NCBI GenBank assembly: GCA_963693365.1
Contig: CAVNZM010000003.1
Location: 4,774,001-4,838,000, forward strand
Direction of reading: 5' to 3'
Source: Amoebidium appalachense
Lineage: Eukaryota; Ichthyosporea
DNA length: 64,000 nt
Numbering within the stretch: position 1 is the first letter of the stretch; each line of letters opens with the position of its first letter. Both the position numbers and the translations under genes were made by a program. The notes below the pieces were generated by a model, which saw nothing but the letters and a program-made list of their open reading frames with translations, was not told where the DNA came from and ran no database searches. This document shows, piece by piece, positions 1 to 10,113 of the stretch.

Positions 1-757
1 CCGCGTCCATACCACGCACTAACCCTACCATTTTCACCAACAGGAAGGGGTACCCCACAAAGTTCTTCCGTGTGTCCTCCTTGTGTCTCCGGTGCCACGA
101 CAAGCAAAACTTAAACATGCCCGTCAAGACCTCCAACTGCTCGCACGTAAACCTGGGGAGGGGGTGCCCGTACAACCTGTTAAGTATGTAAGGCACGCGT
201 GTGTAGTGTTGGGTGAGTTTGCTCTGTCTCAGCACCCTCCTTGCCTGGTCGGCGTTCTCTATGCCTTGCACGCCCCTGAATGCTGCCACCACCCCCTCCT
301 GCATGTCACCCATGCTCGCATTCAGGCCCTGCACCGACTGCAGCAGCTGCTTGAAGTGGTTAATGTGTCTGTATGGCTGTGACCTCTTTCTGTCCCAGAA
401 GGCCGTGCACCCCTCATACGTCTTCCTCCCCTCCCCGTCGCTGCCCTCCCACCCCCTCCCGTCGTACACCCAGTCCTCCTCCTCCTCCTCCTCCTCCTCC
501 CCCTCCCCCTCCCCCCTCCCTCCCCCCTCCTCGTACACGTACTCCTGGTCCCCTCCGTCGTGCTCGTATTCGTCGTGTTCCCCCGTGCACGTCTCCCTCT
601 CCTTGCAGTATGCCCACCAGCACCCTTGTGTCTGTGGCCGTGGCCGTGGCTGTGTGGTGGTGTTGCAGTACATGTCGTAGAGGAAGGGGCACAGGTCTAG
701 CAGCTTCTCAGGGTCCGTGGTGTTGGCCACCATACTTAGCAACGTGTCTTCGTCCAT
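1..757 (-). CDS. VLTF3-like viral late transcription factor, cut by the left window edge
   Basis: An uninterrupted minus-strand frame runs from an ATG at 757 to the first base of the window (252 codons, 3' end missing). Its distal part reads like the VLTF3 family, late transcription factors of poxviruses and other nucleocytoplasmic large DNA viruses. The family-like features are an aromatic/basic block RHINHFKQLL, then QHYTRVPYILNRLYGHPLP, then a RKNFVGYPFLLVKM block near the edge. The N-terminal part has several Cys residues (TQGCWWAYCKERETC) that could form a zinc ribbon, then an acidic run of about 8 Glu encoded by GAG repeats (about 478-500). It lies about 470 bp downstream of the polymerase gene on the same strand, which suggests co-inherited viral genes. 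Assignment is by recalled family pattern only, with no profile search. A different family with the same fold is possible, but coding character is clear: no stop in 252 codons and a non-repetitive, GC3-rich composition. Confidence 0.6.
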   Translation of the reverse strand, partial: MDEDTLLSMVANTTDPEKLLDLCPFLYDMYCNTTTQPRPRPQTQGCWWAYCKERETCTGEHDEYEHDGGDQEYVYEEGGGRGEGEGEEEEEEEEDWVYDGRGWEGSDGEGRKTYEGCTAFWDRKRSQPYRHINHFKQLLQSVQGLNASMGDMQEGVVAAFRGVQGIENADQARRVLRQSKLTQHYTRVPYILNRLYGHPLPRFTCEQLEVLTGMFKFCLSWHRRHKEDTRKNFVGYPFLLVKMVGLVRGMDA

Positions 758-770
758 TTTTTTTCCGTGT

Positions 771-804
<34 letters not shown>

Positions 805-1224
805 CGGCCGAAGTTCACCTAATTCGTGATGACTGTTTTTGTGTTGGAAAAAAGTGACGTGTCTGTGCACACGTGTGTGCCTTTTATATGTGCTGGTGCC
901 TGCTCTTTTTGCCAAGCCTCCCGCCCTTGTACACGTGTATGGTTCCGGTGTTGGTGTTGCTTTTGCCGAAGGGCACATTGGACATGCTTGGTTTTGCATT
1001 AAGCTCTGAATTTATTGGCTGCCTCCCCTCGTGCATACGGTGCACGTGGTGTATGCCTAAAAACACCATCTTTTTCCTCTTCTGCCGGTGACCCCCCTGC
1101 CCGTGCACTCTGCACCCCATTTTTCTTTCTTCTAATGCTAAGTTAACAAACACACCACATAATTTTCCACTGCTAGACTACCTCCTAACTGACCCCCCTC
1201 CCTCCCCCCTACCCCTCCCCCCAC
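758..1224. other. Spacer between the polymerase and VLTF3-like genes
   Basis: No convincing gene is present. The segment holds a (GT) run at about 772-802, immediately upstream of the VLTF3-like ATG on the minus strand, a T-rich patch, and AT-richer sequence than the flanking genes. It would contain the 3' end of the polymerase transcript and the promoter of the VLTF3-like gene. Confidence 0.4.
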
Positions 1225-4200
1225 TCAAAACTGCAGGTTCCCCTCCGGTGCCGCCCACCCGATGGGGTAGCTGCGTACACTGCCGTCGGCCGCCTTGAAC
1301 ACCCCCCTCTTGTCGAACGCCCCCGACTGTGTCTTGCGCTGGTCCTTGCTGGCCAGGTGGTAGTTGTGGGGGACCCCGGGCACGGGCTCCCGCAGCAGCC
1401 GGTGGTTGGTGACGCTCACACTCGGCAGCTCGCCGTGCACCAGCATGCGCAGGCTGGGGAGGTTCACCATGTCGGCCGCCCGGCGGGACAGGGTGATGCC
1501 CTTGACCTTCACGTCGGTCTTGCCGTCCTGGGTGCGGTAGGCATACGTCTTGGGGGCCACCCCCACAAACTCGACGATGGGTGTCGACGTCTCGTTCTTC
1601 CAGTTGCCCAGCAAGTCCCCGTTGGTGGAGTCGATGTTGTGGCTGAGGTGGGGCACCCTGCTGTCGAAGTGGTAGACGATGGAGTCGGTGTCCATGTACA
1701 CCACCTGCTGGGGGGAGAGGGACCGGAGGGCCCCGTAGAGGTGCAGCCGGGCATGGGCCGTCACGAACGTGCCGATGGCAATGTTGGCGTAGGAGGGGGG
1801 TGGGGCCGTCTCCTTCTTGGGCCGGTACTTGATGGCCACCCTCTGCTCACCGATGGGCTCGACGTCGAGCACCAGCAGGTTGGGGTTCGTCACCAGCAGC
1901 CTCAGCCTGTCGACGTCGTCGACAAACTCGATGGTGTCCAGCCCTGCCCTCTGCACCAGCTTGCCCCAGAGGCTGTTCAGAAACAGCTTGCTGATGGTAC
2001 GCAGGGCCGGGTTGGGCTCGAACTCGTGGGCGGCCACCGTGATGCCGTAGTGTTCCTTGAACAGGTGCACGAGGGCGGGGATGTCGGCCGGATCTACGGT
2101 GGTGCTGGTGAGCTTCACCTTCAGGAACGTCTGCACGTACTTCCGGAAGAGGTTCTTGGTGCGTTTCTTGAAGTGCACCACGTCGTACACGTCGAGGATG
2201 GTGTACCCATCACGCACGGCCACCTTCAGCTCCTCCGTCGTCCACGTGCCCACCAGTGCCCTCTCCTCGTCCGTGTGTGTGCACAGTGCACAGTGTGTGC
2301 TCACGTACCCTGGGGTTGCCGTCCTCGTCCATGCAGGTGGCCCGGGCCTCCTCCTTGCTGCTGCAGGCCCGGCACAGCACAAAGCCCAGCTTGTCGTACC
2401 CCTGGGCACCCGTCATACGCACAGGCAGCACGGGGATGAACAGGTCCTTGGGGGGGAGCACCCTCACACGTGCAACACCAAAGTACCCCTTGGTCCTGGC
2501 CTGGGGGGAGCCGGGGGTCATACGGCACGTCTTGTCGAGCCTCTCCTTCAGCACCTGGGCATCCGTGACGATGGCCGTGGGGTGGTCCTCCGTCTTGATG
2601 GGCAGTGACGTGAACCACTGTGACTTGCCCACCGGCATGTACTTGTCAATCATCACGTACGGGTAGAGGGAGGTGACGTCGACGTACTTGAGCCCGGCCT
2701 CCGGCCAGTCCTCCTCCTTGACCTCGATGTGACGGGTGATGACCTCCGTACGGCCACCAAAGAAGGCATCACGGAACTGCACCGGGCCCGTGGGCACGGG
2801 GGCCACCCTGCCGGTGCCCTCCCTCCGTGCCGCCTGTGCTGCAAGGGCAGCCTTGACCTCGGGGCTCTGCCTCAGCCTGTCCCACCTGCACTCCCACATG
2901 CTCTGCACCTTGTGCCCCTGGGCACGGATGTACCTCTCGTGGGCCATGGTGCTGTCGTAGGCCTCCCTGGCCGGCCTCTTCACCACCCTCATCGTCAGAT
3001 CCTCGTGCCTGTTGCAGTCGGGGCACCCATGGAACACACACCCGTGGAAGAAGTAGTGGGTGCACGTGCCGTCGTCGTGGTTGGCCTTGGCATCGGCCGT
3101 GGCCCTGCCGTGGGGGTCGTACCCGGTGGCCACGTGCCGTGCAACGTCGTCTGGCCCCACCCCCAGGCCGTGGGTGACGTAGTCGATGTACTCCTGCTCC
3201 TTCTTGCTGCTGTTCACGTTGCCCATGGTCTGGTCACGCATCACGGCCACGTCCTTGGGCATGGCCTGCGTGATCCAGAAGTGCATGGCGAGGGAAGCAA
3301 GGGTGACGCACGTGAAGGGGTCGATGCCCGTCAGCTCGATGAGTTTCGACATGAAGGCCTTGACCACCTGCTGCAGCAGCACCACATCCTTGACACAGTA
3401 GTCCTCGCACTGCTGGGCAATGTCGTAGCACGTGCCCGCCGGTGCCTGCCCCTGCAGCCGTGCCTGCTCCTCCCGCCACCACTGCATGAAGGCAGCATGC
3501 TGCTTGGGCTTCATGTCCTGGGCCCCAAAGTCCTCGGGCCCGGGGAAGGGGATGTGGCCGGCCTTGAAGTTGGCAAACGTGGCTGCATGGTGGGGGAAGT
3601 GGCCCTTCGTCTCCTGGCACCCCATGGCCTTGCCGGCGTCCGACAGCGACATGGTGAGGAAGTTGAGGGTGTCCACGAACGTCAGCTCCACCACCGTCGT
3701 GCGGCTGCCGTCCCCCCTCTGCCCCCCGTGCCTCCTCTTCCGGCCGGTGCCTGCTGCTGCTGCTGCCTACTGCACATCACCATGGCCATCACCATGGCCA
3801 TCACCATGGCCATCACCATGGCCATTGCCATCGTGGCCATGGCCATGGCCATCGGCACCATCACCATCACCATCACCATCACCATCCACCCGCATGGGCA
3901 CGGGGGCTGCTGGTGCACCGGCATTCTTGACGTAGTGGCGTATACGGCAGGACTTGATCTTGCTGTTGGCCATGATGGGCACGTACACGTAGTCCTGGCT
4001 GCCCACCACCCTCTTGGTCACAAAGTGGAAGTCAAAGCCACTGCCGTTGTGGCAGTACACCCGGCCGCCGGCATGGGCTGGTGTGTCGAACAGCCATGCC
4101 ACCACCTTGTCAATCACGTGGTGGTGGTCCTCCATCAGCACATCCCACCCGTTCTTGCCGTCGGCCGAGTCCTCCGGCCAGAAGACGATGGGGGTTGAGG

Positions 4201-6880
4201 GCTGGCCGTCCATTGGCTCGACGTACATGGCCACTGCATGGTACACGATGTGGATGAAGTGGGGGTTTTCGGCCGTGTGGTCGGGGGCGGGCACGGGCAT
4301 GGTCTCGAAGTCCAGCACAATGTCCCTGATGGGCTGCCGGGTCTGCTTCCACGGCCCCCTGCTGCCATCGTCGTCGGGCACGTGCCGTTTGCACACGTGT
4401 GCACCCACCCTGCCGTCGGCACCATCCACCCTGGCCCTCTGCCGTGCAGGTGACTCTCCCCCCCCTCCCCCTCCCCCTCCTCCCCCTCCTCCCCCTGCCC
4501 ATGCTCGTTGGAGTAGCACGCCACCCTGTCGCACGCCGTGCCGTCTGCATCCGTGTGCGTGCACATGTACACACGTCGCTGGTCACGCTTGCTGCGTATG
4601 AGGCACGTGTGGTTGCCGGGCATGTACCCCCCACACCCCTTGCAGTCGTAGTCGGTGCACAGGTGCTGTGTCCACGTGTCGTCCTTCTTCTTGCCCCCGT
4701 GCTCACCCCCGTCATCCCCCTCCCCCTCAGACATCTGCATGAGGTCGATGCCATCGCTGTTGTCATCATCGTCACCTTCGTCGTCCGACGAGTCGGCAAG
4801 GCCGGGTGGGGGGTCTGAGTCGGCATCCTCGGCATCCGAGTCCTCCTCCGTGTCCGTGCCCCAGCCCCAGTCCTCCCCCTCGTCGTTGGCTCCCGCATCT
4901 GCACCTGCATCGTACCCCCCTTGCTCCTGGGCGGTGTGCAACCGACGTAGCCGGCACACGCTGGCGTACTTGAACTTGTAGAGGAACCGGCCGGCAGGGT
5001 TGCCCGACACACACACCCTACGGGCATCATCCCCACTGCCAAACACCCGGTACCCCTGCAGACCGTGGGTGCACGTGGCCAGCCGGCACCAGAACACGGT
5101 GTCACAGAAGGATTGTTGCCGGCCGTCGGCCCTGGCCCCCACCCCCTTGAGCCTGGTGCTGTGGTTGGCCATGCACTTGGCTGAAGGGAAGAGACCACAG
5201 CAGTCGTCACAACGGTAAGGCCATGCCTCCTCCCCTGCCTGTGCAAGCTGCAGACGGCGCTCGGGGGTCCACACACAGGCGTTGGCCTGGTCGTTGCGGT
5301 CCCCCTTTGATCCACAGTTCTCACACCGGTTCACACAACGGTGCACCCCCATGTTCTTGGCTTGCACGGTCTGGTTGCAGTGGAAGCAGGTGCTGAGGCT
5401 CCGACGTGCCTCCCCCGTGTGGTTGTCGTGTCGTAGGCGCTCAACGGTGGTGCTGACACTCGAGGTGATGGCCGTGAAGTGCCCCAGCTTCTGGGAGTGG
5501 GCCAAGTACATGGTGCACAGCTTGGAGGGGGGTAGGGCCGTGCTCAGGTCCCCGTACCGGCGTAGCACCCTGCCCTTGCTGTCCATGTCCACCACCACCA
5601 GCCGCAGGCGGGTCACTGACTCGGGCTGCTCGGCAATGGCCGTGTTGAGGGCATCCACGGCTGCACCCAGCTCATCCACCGTCAGGCCGTCCTCTGCAGG
5701 CACAGGCAGGTCGTACTTGGCCCACAGCACGTGGGTGGCCCTCACCAGTCTCCGCAGGTAACGGTCCTTGAAGTGGCTACGGTAGTCTGTGGGTGGGAAC
5801 AGCAGGTTGCACACCCCACAGCCGGCAGATCTGGACCTCCCCAGGGTCGTGTTGCCGACCCCCACCACCTCCTCCGGGGTCAGCAGGTGGCACAGCACGT
5901 GGTGGTCCTTGCGATCCATGAGGTTGCCCCCCTTGCCCAGCACCTTGCGTGTGTGCTCGGTGGGCAGGTTGGCCTGCTCGTTGCCATTGGCTGCCTTCTT
6001 GAGCCACATCACCATGCAGTACACCAGGCACAGCTGGGCACAGTTGGGGCCGTAGGCAAAGCCGTGAAGCTGCTGATGGTCCTGGCAGGTCTCCCCTGTC
6101 ACCTGTGGGTCGTCGGTGGTGCAGGCATCCTGCACCAGGGCGGTCACATCCACCACGGCCTTGGCCTCCACCAGATCCTGCAGCCATCGTGCATTCACCC
6201 CCGTGGTGGTGGACAGGGTGCCGCAGGCCCCCCTCCTCACCATGTCCTTGGGCCGGGCCACTGTCAGATGCACGCTGGATCGGCCATCCATGAAGGTCTC
6301 GGCTGCACTCTGGGTACGTTGACGTATGTTCTCCATCAGCTTGAGCACCACGGCGTTGACATCACCATTGAACACGTCCATGGGGCCGGCCGTAAACACC
6401 CTCCGGTTGGTGACATCGGCATTGGGGTTGCCGTCATCCCCCACCTGGTTGTCCACACCGTTGGCCTGCACGTGCAGGCTGATGATACGCACAATCAGCA
6501 TGTCCCCCACCTGCACATCTGCACGGGCAATGGCATCGAACAGCATGGCAGCAAAGAACTGGGGGAACTCGGTGACGTCAAGGGTGCGCAGGGGTTGGTA
6601 CTCGAGGGTGTGGCCACGCACACCCAGTCCCCGTGCCTGCATGTCATCGACACGGGAACGCAGCCGCCAGTTGCCCTCGGCGGGCATGGCAATGATCTGG
6701 GGGTCATCGGGGTGGTTGATGGGGGCGGGGGCCGGGGGGAGGCCGGGGAGGGGTGGGGGTGGGGGGTGGTGGGGCCAACATGGCCTGCAGAAACGGGTGG
6801 GCTTGCAGGACCTGTTGCGGGTCGGCATCCAGTGCCCGCAACAGGTCATCTTCAAACTCTTCCTGGCTCTCTCTGAACAT
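1225..6880 (-). CDS. Very large protein-primed-type family B DNA polymerase of a virus-like element (reading frame interrupted)
   Basis: DNA-dependent DNA polymerase with 3'-5' exonuclease, as in Polinton/Maverick-like and adenovirus-type elements. The exonuclease motifs are DFE (about 4304-4312), HNGSGFDFHF (about 4024-4053) and YCVKD (about 3387-3401). The polymerase motifs are DVTSLYPYVM (about 2652-2681), NSLWGK (about 1965-1982) and YMDTDS (about 1683-1700). The segment 4468-6855 adds about 790 residues upstream, far longer than usual. It contains several Cys/His clusters (4500-4660, 5150-5280, 5313-5392) and an Asp/Glu-rich stretch (about 4740-4900). The best start is the ATG at 6880, followed by an acidic helix and a Pro-rich linker. 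Frame interruptions: a change of frame inside C/G runs near 6720-6775, another near 4452-4466, an in-frame TAG at 3767-3769, and a probable 43-bp intron at 2266-2308. The breaks could be assembly errors in homopolymers, introns or decay. Stop codon TGA at 1225. Confidence 0.75.
2266..2308 (-). other. Probable 43-bp intron in the polymerase gene
   Basis: The reading frame changes here between two conserved polymerase blocks. The minus strand reads CCCAGG|GTACGTGAG at the 5' side and GACGAG|GAGAGGG at the 3' side. Removing 43 bp joins the two frames in phase 0. An acceptor 3 bp further on (ending GAGGAG) would work equally well. The intron is very short and lacks a pyrimidine tract, so a simple indel is the alternative. 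Confidence 0.5.
3767..3893 (-). repeat. GATGGC/GATGGT minisatellite inside the polymerase gene, ending at an in-frame TAG
   Basis: About 115 bp of imperfect hexamers (read as GATGGC or GATGGT on the minus strand, coding Asp-Gly/His-Gly repeats) lie between exonuclease motifs II and III. The block ends with a TAG codon (3769-3767). The next polymerase block resumes in the same frame directly after it. It may be an in-frame intron of repeat origin, an expanded linker with a stop codon, or a recoded UAG. Confidence 0.55.
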
Positions 6881-7118
6881 CTTGAATGGTAACCTTAGAT
6901 CTCAGGCTGTAATCTTATAAATCTCAAGTATCAATCTACTTAATAATTACTAGGCTAAGCCTGGCTGTGCCAGGGCAACGCCTCAATAAAGAACGGTATG
7001 CAAAATAACAAGCCTGTGCCTGTGCAATAAATCTCCAAAGCAAACATCTTGCAAAAACAACGTCGGTACGTGTTTGTTTGTGTGTGTGTGTGTGGTCGCG
7101 GCGGCCGCCTGTGTACCT
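6881..7118. other. Region upstream of the polymerase gene
   Basis: AT-rich sequence directly 5' of the polymerase ATG on the minus strand. No gene is seen. It includes AATAAA at about 6983, a short (GT) run at 7079-7094, and GCGGCCGC near 7100. It is the natural place for the polymerase promoter, but no TATA-type element could be assigned with confidence. Confidence 0.35.
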
Positions 7119-7328
7119 AAGGCGTCCAATAAGAGACCCAGATAGACCGATCCGGGCGCTCATTGGACGCCTTGGGGATGGAATGTGCTGTCCTTAATGC
7201 TCATTGGACGCCTTGTGCGGCAATTTGCTTTTTTGAGCCGAATTATCATTGGCCGCCCTGCGCATCCGTAATACCATTGGACGCCTTGTACATGGAATTC
7301 AGAATTCGAATTCCCATTGGACGCCTTG
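7119..7328 (+). promoter_or_regulatory. Array of CATTGGACGCCTTG elements (CCAAT-box-like) beside the virus-like element
   Basis: Five direct copies of CATTGGACGCCTTG start at 7161, 7202, 7247 (variant CATTGGCCGCCCTG), 7275 and 7315, spaced 41, 45, 28 and 40 bp. One inverted copy (AAGGCGTCCAAT) lies at 7119-7130. The ATTGG core is the reverse complement of a CCAAT box, so on the minus strand these read as CCAAT elements about 240-440 bp upstream of the polymerase ATG. The sequence between copies is unrelated, so this is an iteron- or promoter-like array and not a plain tandem repeat. Confidence 0.6.
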
Positions 7329-7608
7329 CGCAAACCTTCGCATTCCTTTGATCCGCACTTGTGTACATGTACGCACCACATGTACGCGTACACGTACGCG
7401 TACACGTGACACGCCCTCTCTCTCTTTAATTGTTTAATCATTTAATTAAAACAAAACCACGTGCTCTGCACGTGTTTTACACACACACACACACACACAC
7501 AGTGTGTGCACGTGCTCATGTACATATATCCACCCATATCACATATATCCCATATCGCGATATGTGTACACAGATATCACATATCTCATATTCACATATC
7601 CCATATCC
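7329..7608. repeat. Short palindromic GTAC/ACGCGT and CATATC repeats
   Basis: 7361-7410 holds overlapping self-complementary words (CACATGTACGCGTACACGTACGCGTACACGTG is split between 7378 and 7409). 7477-7500 is a (CA) run. 7535-7608 has about eight CATAT/ATATC words around the perfect palindrome CATATCGCGATATG. No open gene is present. Confidence 0.5.
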
Positions 7609-7679
7609 TAAGGGGTGCGGGACCGCGTGAATGTGACGTCACTTGTGACGTCACCATTCACGGGGTGCCGCGCCCCTTA
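7609..7679. repeat. Long imperfect palindrome with two TGACGTCA sites at its centre
   Basis: The two arms of about 33 nt start with TAAGGGG (7609) and end with CCCCTTA (7679), and pair with few mismatches. Each arm contains GTGAATG/CATTCAC and GTGACGTCAC. The loop is only about 2 nt. The structure could extrude as a cruciform, act as a terminal hairpin or end of the adjacent element, or serve as a paired CRE/ATF-type binding site. Confidence 0.7.
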
Positions 7680-8099
7680 TTGTAGTGTACTTTACCTGTG
7701 GCTCAGTGCCATGGCCACCCTTCCACTGACACACCACTAGTACTAGCCAGCCTAATCACCAGTTTCTTAGTGTAACAGGGAAAAATGAGCGCGGTGGGCT
7801 TTCCGTGTGTTGTTTCACAACCCTGTGTGCGCTTTTCGTTCCTCTTGCAGCTACTGGAGGTATACTATTTGTGTTTGCTCAAACCCCCCCCCCCCCCCCC
7901 TCCCCCCTCCACACACACACACACTCACACACATACATACACTGGTGTCCTTTGTCACTTGTCGCTTTATTTCGTAGCTTTGGCTTTTTCAGTTCTATTG
8001 GTGGTTATGTAGCCTGTGGCTGCACGTTGCCTTCATCAACGGATCAATAAACCCGCGTCAAAAGAAAAAAGAAAAATTAACCCGTGCTCACAAAAAACA
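7680..8099. other. Non-coding sequence with a C run and CA run
   Basis: No supported gene. A poly(C) tract at about 7885-7900 is followed by (CA) repeats to about 7940. Short frames here have no recognisable protein. Confidence 0.35.
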
Positions 8100-8290
8100 G
8101 TGGATATAAACTACATCCAATTCCTGTCACATGCGCACATCTAAAAGCATTGAAAGAGAAGAGTGATCCCAGTCAACATTCTGTCCCACAATCACAGCCA
8201 ACTCTTTGTTCATTCACTTCCAGCTGCTTTAACTCCTGTTGATCGGGTGACCAGCCACACAAAATGCATGCCACTATGGTGGATGCACAC
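8100..8290 (+). repeat. Dispersed repeat family A, copy 1
   Basis: The core reads TTCTGTCCCACAATCACAGCC, then a CATTCAC word, CAGCTG, an ACTCC/GGGTGACC block and ATGCATGCCACTATGGTGG. The upstream half (from about 8100) matches copy 6 near 23330, so the full unit is roughly 180-190 bp. No ORF or terminal repeat is obvious; a SINE- or MITE-like element is possible. Confidence 0.7.
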
Positions 8291-8491
8291 CTCCTCATTT
8301 GCCAGAAATGCCCACAGATCCCTTTGATTATGGGCAAATGGTCACCTGTAACAGTTGCTGAAGAGTCCACTTGCCTTCTGCAGCCCCCCCCCCCCCCCCC
8401 CTCCTCCCCCCCTCCCCTCCACACACACACACACACACTCACCTACCCACCCCACGACTGCTTCTTGAAGTACGTTCGGCACCCTTTCGTC

Positions 8492-8533
<42 letters not shown>

Positions 8534-8652
8534 AGAGGGGAAGGAGAAGGGGGGAGAGGAGGAATAGAGTTCTGAGGAGTTTGGGGTTCATCATGAGGGA
8601 GGGGAGTGTGACAAGGGAATTGCAGTGGTGGTGTGTGCGTATTTGTTTTTTT

Positions 8653-8698
<46 letters not shown>

Positions 8699-9359
8699 GC
8701 AGATGCCACCCACCTGCCCACCCATCCACCCACCCATGGCCACCCACCCACCCACCACCTTCACCGCATCTATATTTATAACCTTTTACACGATTTCTGC
8801 ATTTTACACACATGATAGCAGGCTACCCCTGGCCTTTTTAACCCCTTTACCGTGTAAATATAGTATTATATATAATAGATCGGTGAAACAGGGTTACATT
8901 TTCCACACATACTATGTGTGCACGTTTGATCGCTTGGTCCTACCCCCTGCGGCTTACTTGTGTGGGTGTTTTCATACGGGAGGGAGAAAGCTGAGGAGCT
9001 GCCGTTATGGGATTCTGAAACCCTGTTTGGGGGGGGGGGGGGGGGGGGGGGGGAGGGCCCGATACAATTCTGGACCAGTAATATGCAGGTAGAGTTAACC
9101 ACATGGGCAGCACATTGTACATGCACATGAACTCCCCATACCCACCCTTTCACCGTTTATTATCTGATCTAGGTACCGTTTTTTCCGAAAATTGGCAATG
9201 CTGTGTGCAAGTTTGATAAGCAAGTGGGAATAACCCATGCGGTTTGGAAGAATGGGGAGCCACCGTGTTATTGTGTTTTTTAAAGCTCTTTTACAAACTC
9301 CATTTACTCTCCCTCCCCCTCCCCCCTTTCCCCCTCCCTTCCCCCCATCCTACGGCACC
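8291..9359. other. Low-complexity spacer with G, C and T runs
   Basis: Holds poly(C) at 8385-8401, poly(G) at 8500-8532, a T18-G34 compound tract at 8645-8696, poly(G) at 9029-9052, and CCACCCA repeats at about 8706-8760. No gene is supported; the frames across it encode only Gly/Pro/His-rich shadows. Confidence 0.4.
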
Positions 9360-9454
9360 ATATCTTTTTGAAACTCGACATTCTGTCCCACAGTACAGCC
9401 ACTTTTTTGCGCATTCACCAGCAGCTGACTTCACTCCCGTCCGTTGGTGACCCC
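9360..9454 (+). repeat. Dispersed repeat family A, copy 2, interrupted by the gypsy insertion
   Basis: Shows the family core (ATTCTGTCCCACAGTACAGC, CATTCACCAGCAGCTGAC, ACTCCCGTC, GGTGACC) and stops abruptly at the left LTR (9455). The gypsy element therefore landed in an older repeat copy. Confidence 0.65.
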
Positions 9455-10094
9455 TGTAGACATGGTTGTGTACATTCACGTGCACACCGTGCTGTTCCCC
9501 CACAACCAGTCTACGTGCCTTTGTGTCTTCTCGCCAGAGGCTGGAATAGAGCCTCGGAAGCAGCTACCAATCGGCTGCATCACTTTTAGCTGTATTCCTT
9601 ATTAGGGCAGTTGCTCTGCACCTTAAGTATGCAGTTAGGAGCGATGCAAAGAACGTGAACACTTTGCCAGCATGTATCTTAGGTGTACGGCACACACTGT
9701 GTGCCGTAGACACTTTATTGGGCACTAGACATACACATGTAGCACTGTAGTATAACTTGAAGCTAGATTATGATCACCCAGGAGAAGCTCATGTACTCAT
9801 GTATATGTCATGTACTTTATATTAAGTAGGGCCACATGCCTATTGGCTGTCGCCTTACAAAAGTATGCGAGCAGTGCTCTCCGGACCGGCGGAAACCAAG
9901 GGACTATAAAAGGCTGGTACATTCCAGACTTGGGTCACTTGGGCGGGGCTGCGTGTCCGAGTAAACGTTACACTAGTCGTGCGGTGTCAGACTAGCTGTA
10001 GCACCCGCTTTCTTGTCTCTATACTTACGTGCATCTCCTAGCCTGCATATGTTAACTAGGGCATAGTATTAGTGTATACACACCCTGGTTTTCA
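9455..10094 (+). repeat. 5' LTR of the gypsy element (640 bp)
   Basis: Begins TGTAGACATGG and ends CCTGGTTTTCA. It contains TATAAAA at 9905-9911 and an inverted pair GTACGGCACAC/GTGTGCCGTA (about 9678-9700) that could form a hairpin near the RNA start or polyadenylation region. It is essentially identical to the 3' LTR. Confidence 0.95.
9905..9911 (+). promoter_or_regulatory. TATA box of the 5' LTR
   Basis: TATAAAA sits 190 bp before the LTR end, so retroelement RNA probably starts around 9935-9945. The same motif is at the equivalent offset in the 3' LTR (about 19067). Confidence 0.6.
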
Positions 10095-10095
10095 C

Positions 10096-10113
10096 TGGCG
10101 ACCGCAGGCAGTC
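10096..10113 (+). other. Putative tRNA primer-binding site
   Basis: TGGCGACCGCAGGCAGTC begins two bases after the LTR end. A TGG start one to three bases after the LTR is typical of a site complementary to a tRNA 3' CCA end. The tRNA species was not identified. Confidence 0.65.

Noticed and set aside
1357-6876. Long plus-strand frames opposite the polymerase (1357-2439, 2729-4198, 5731-6876)
   Set aside because: They mirror the GC3-rich minus-strand polymerase gene and have no recognisable domains. They are antisense shadows.
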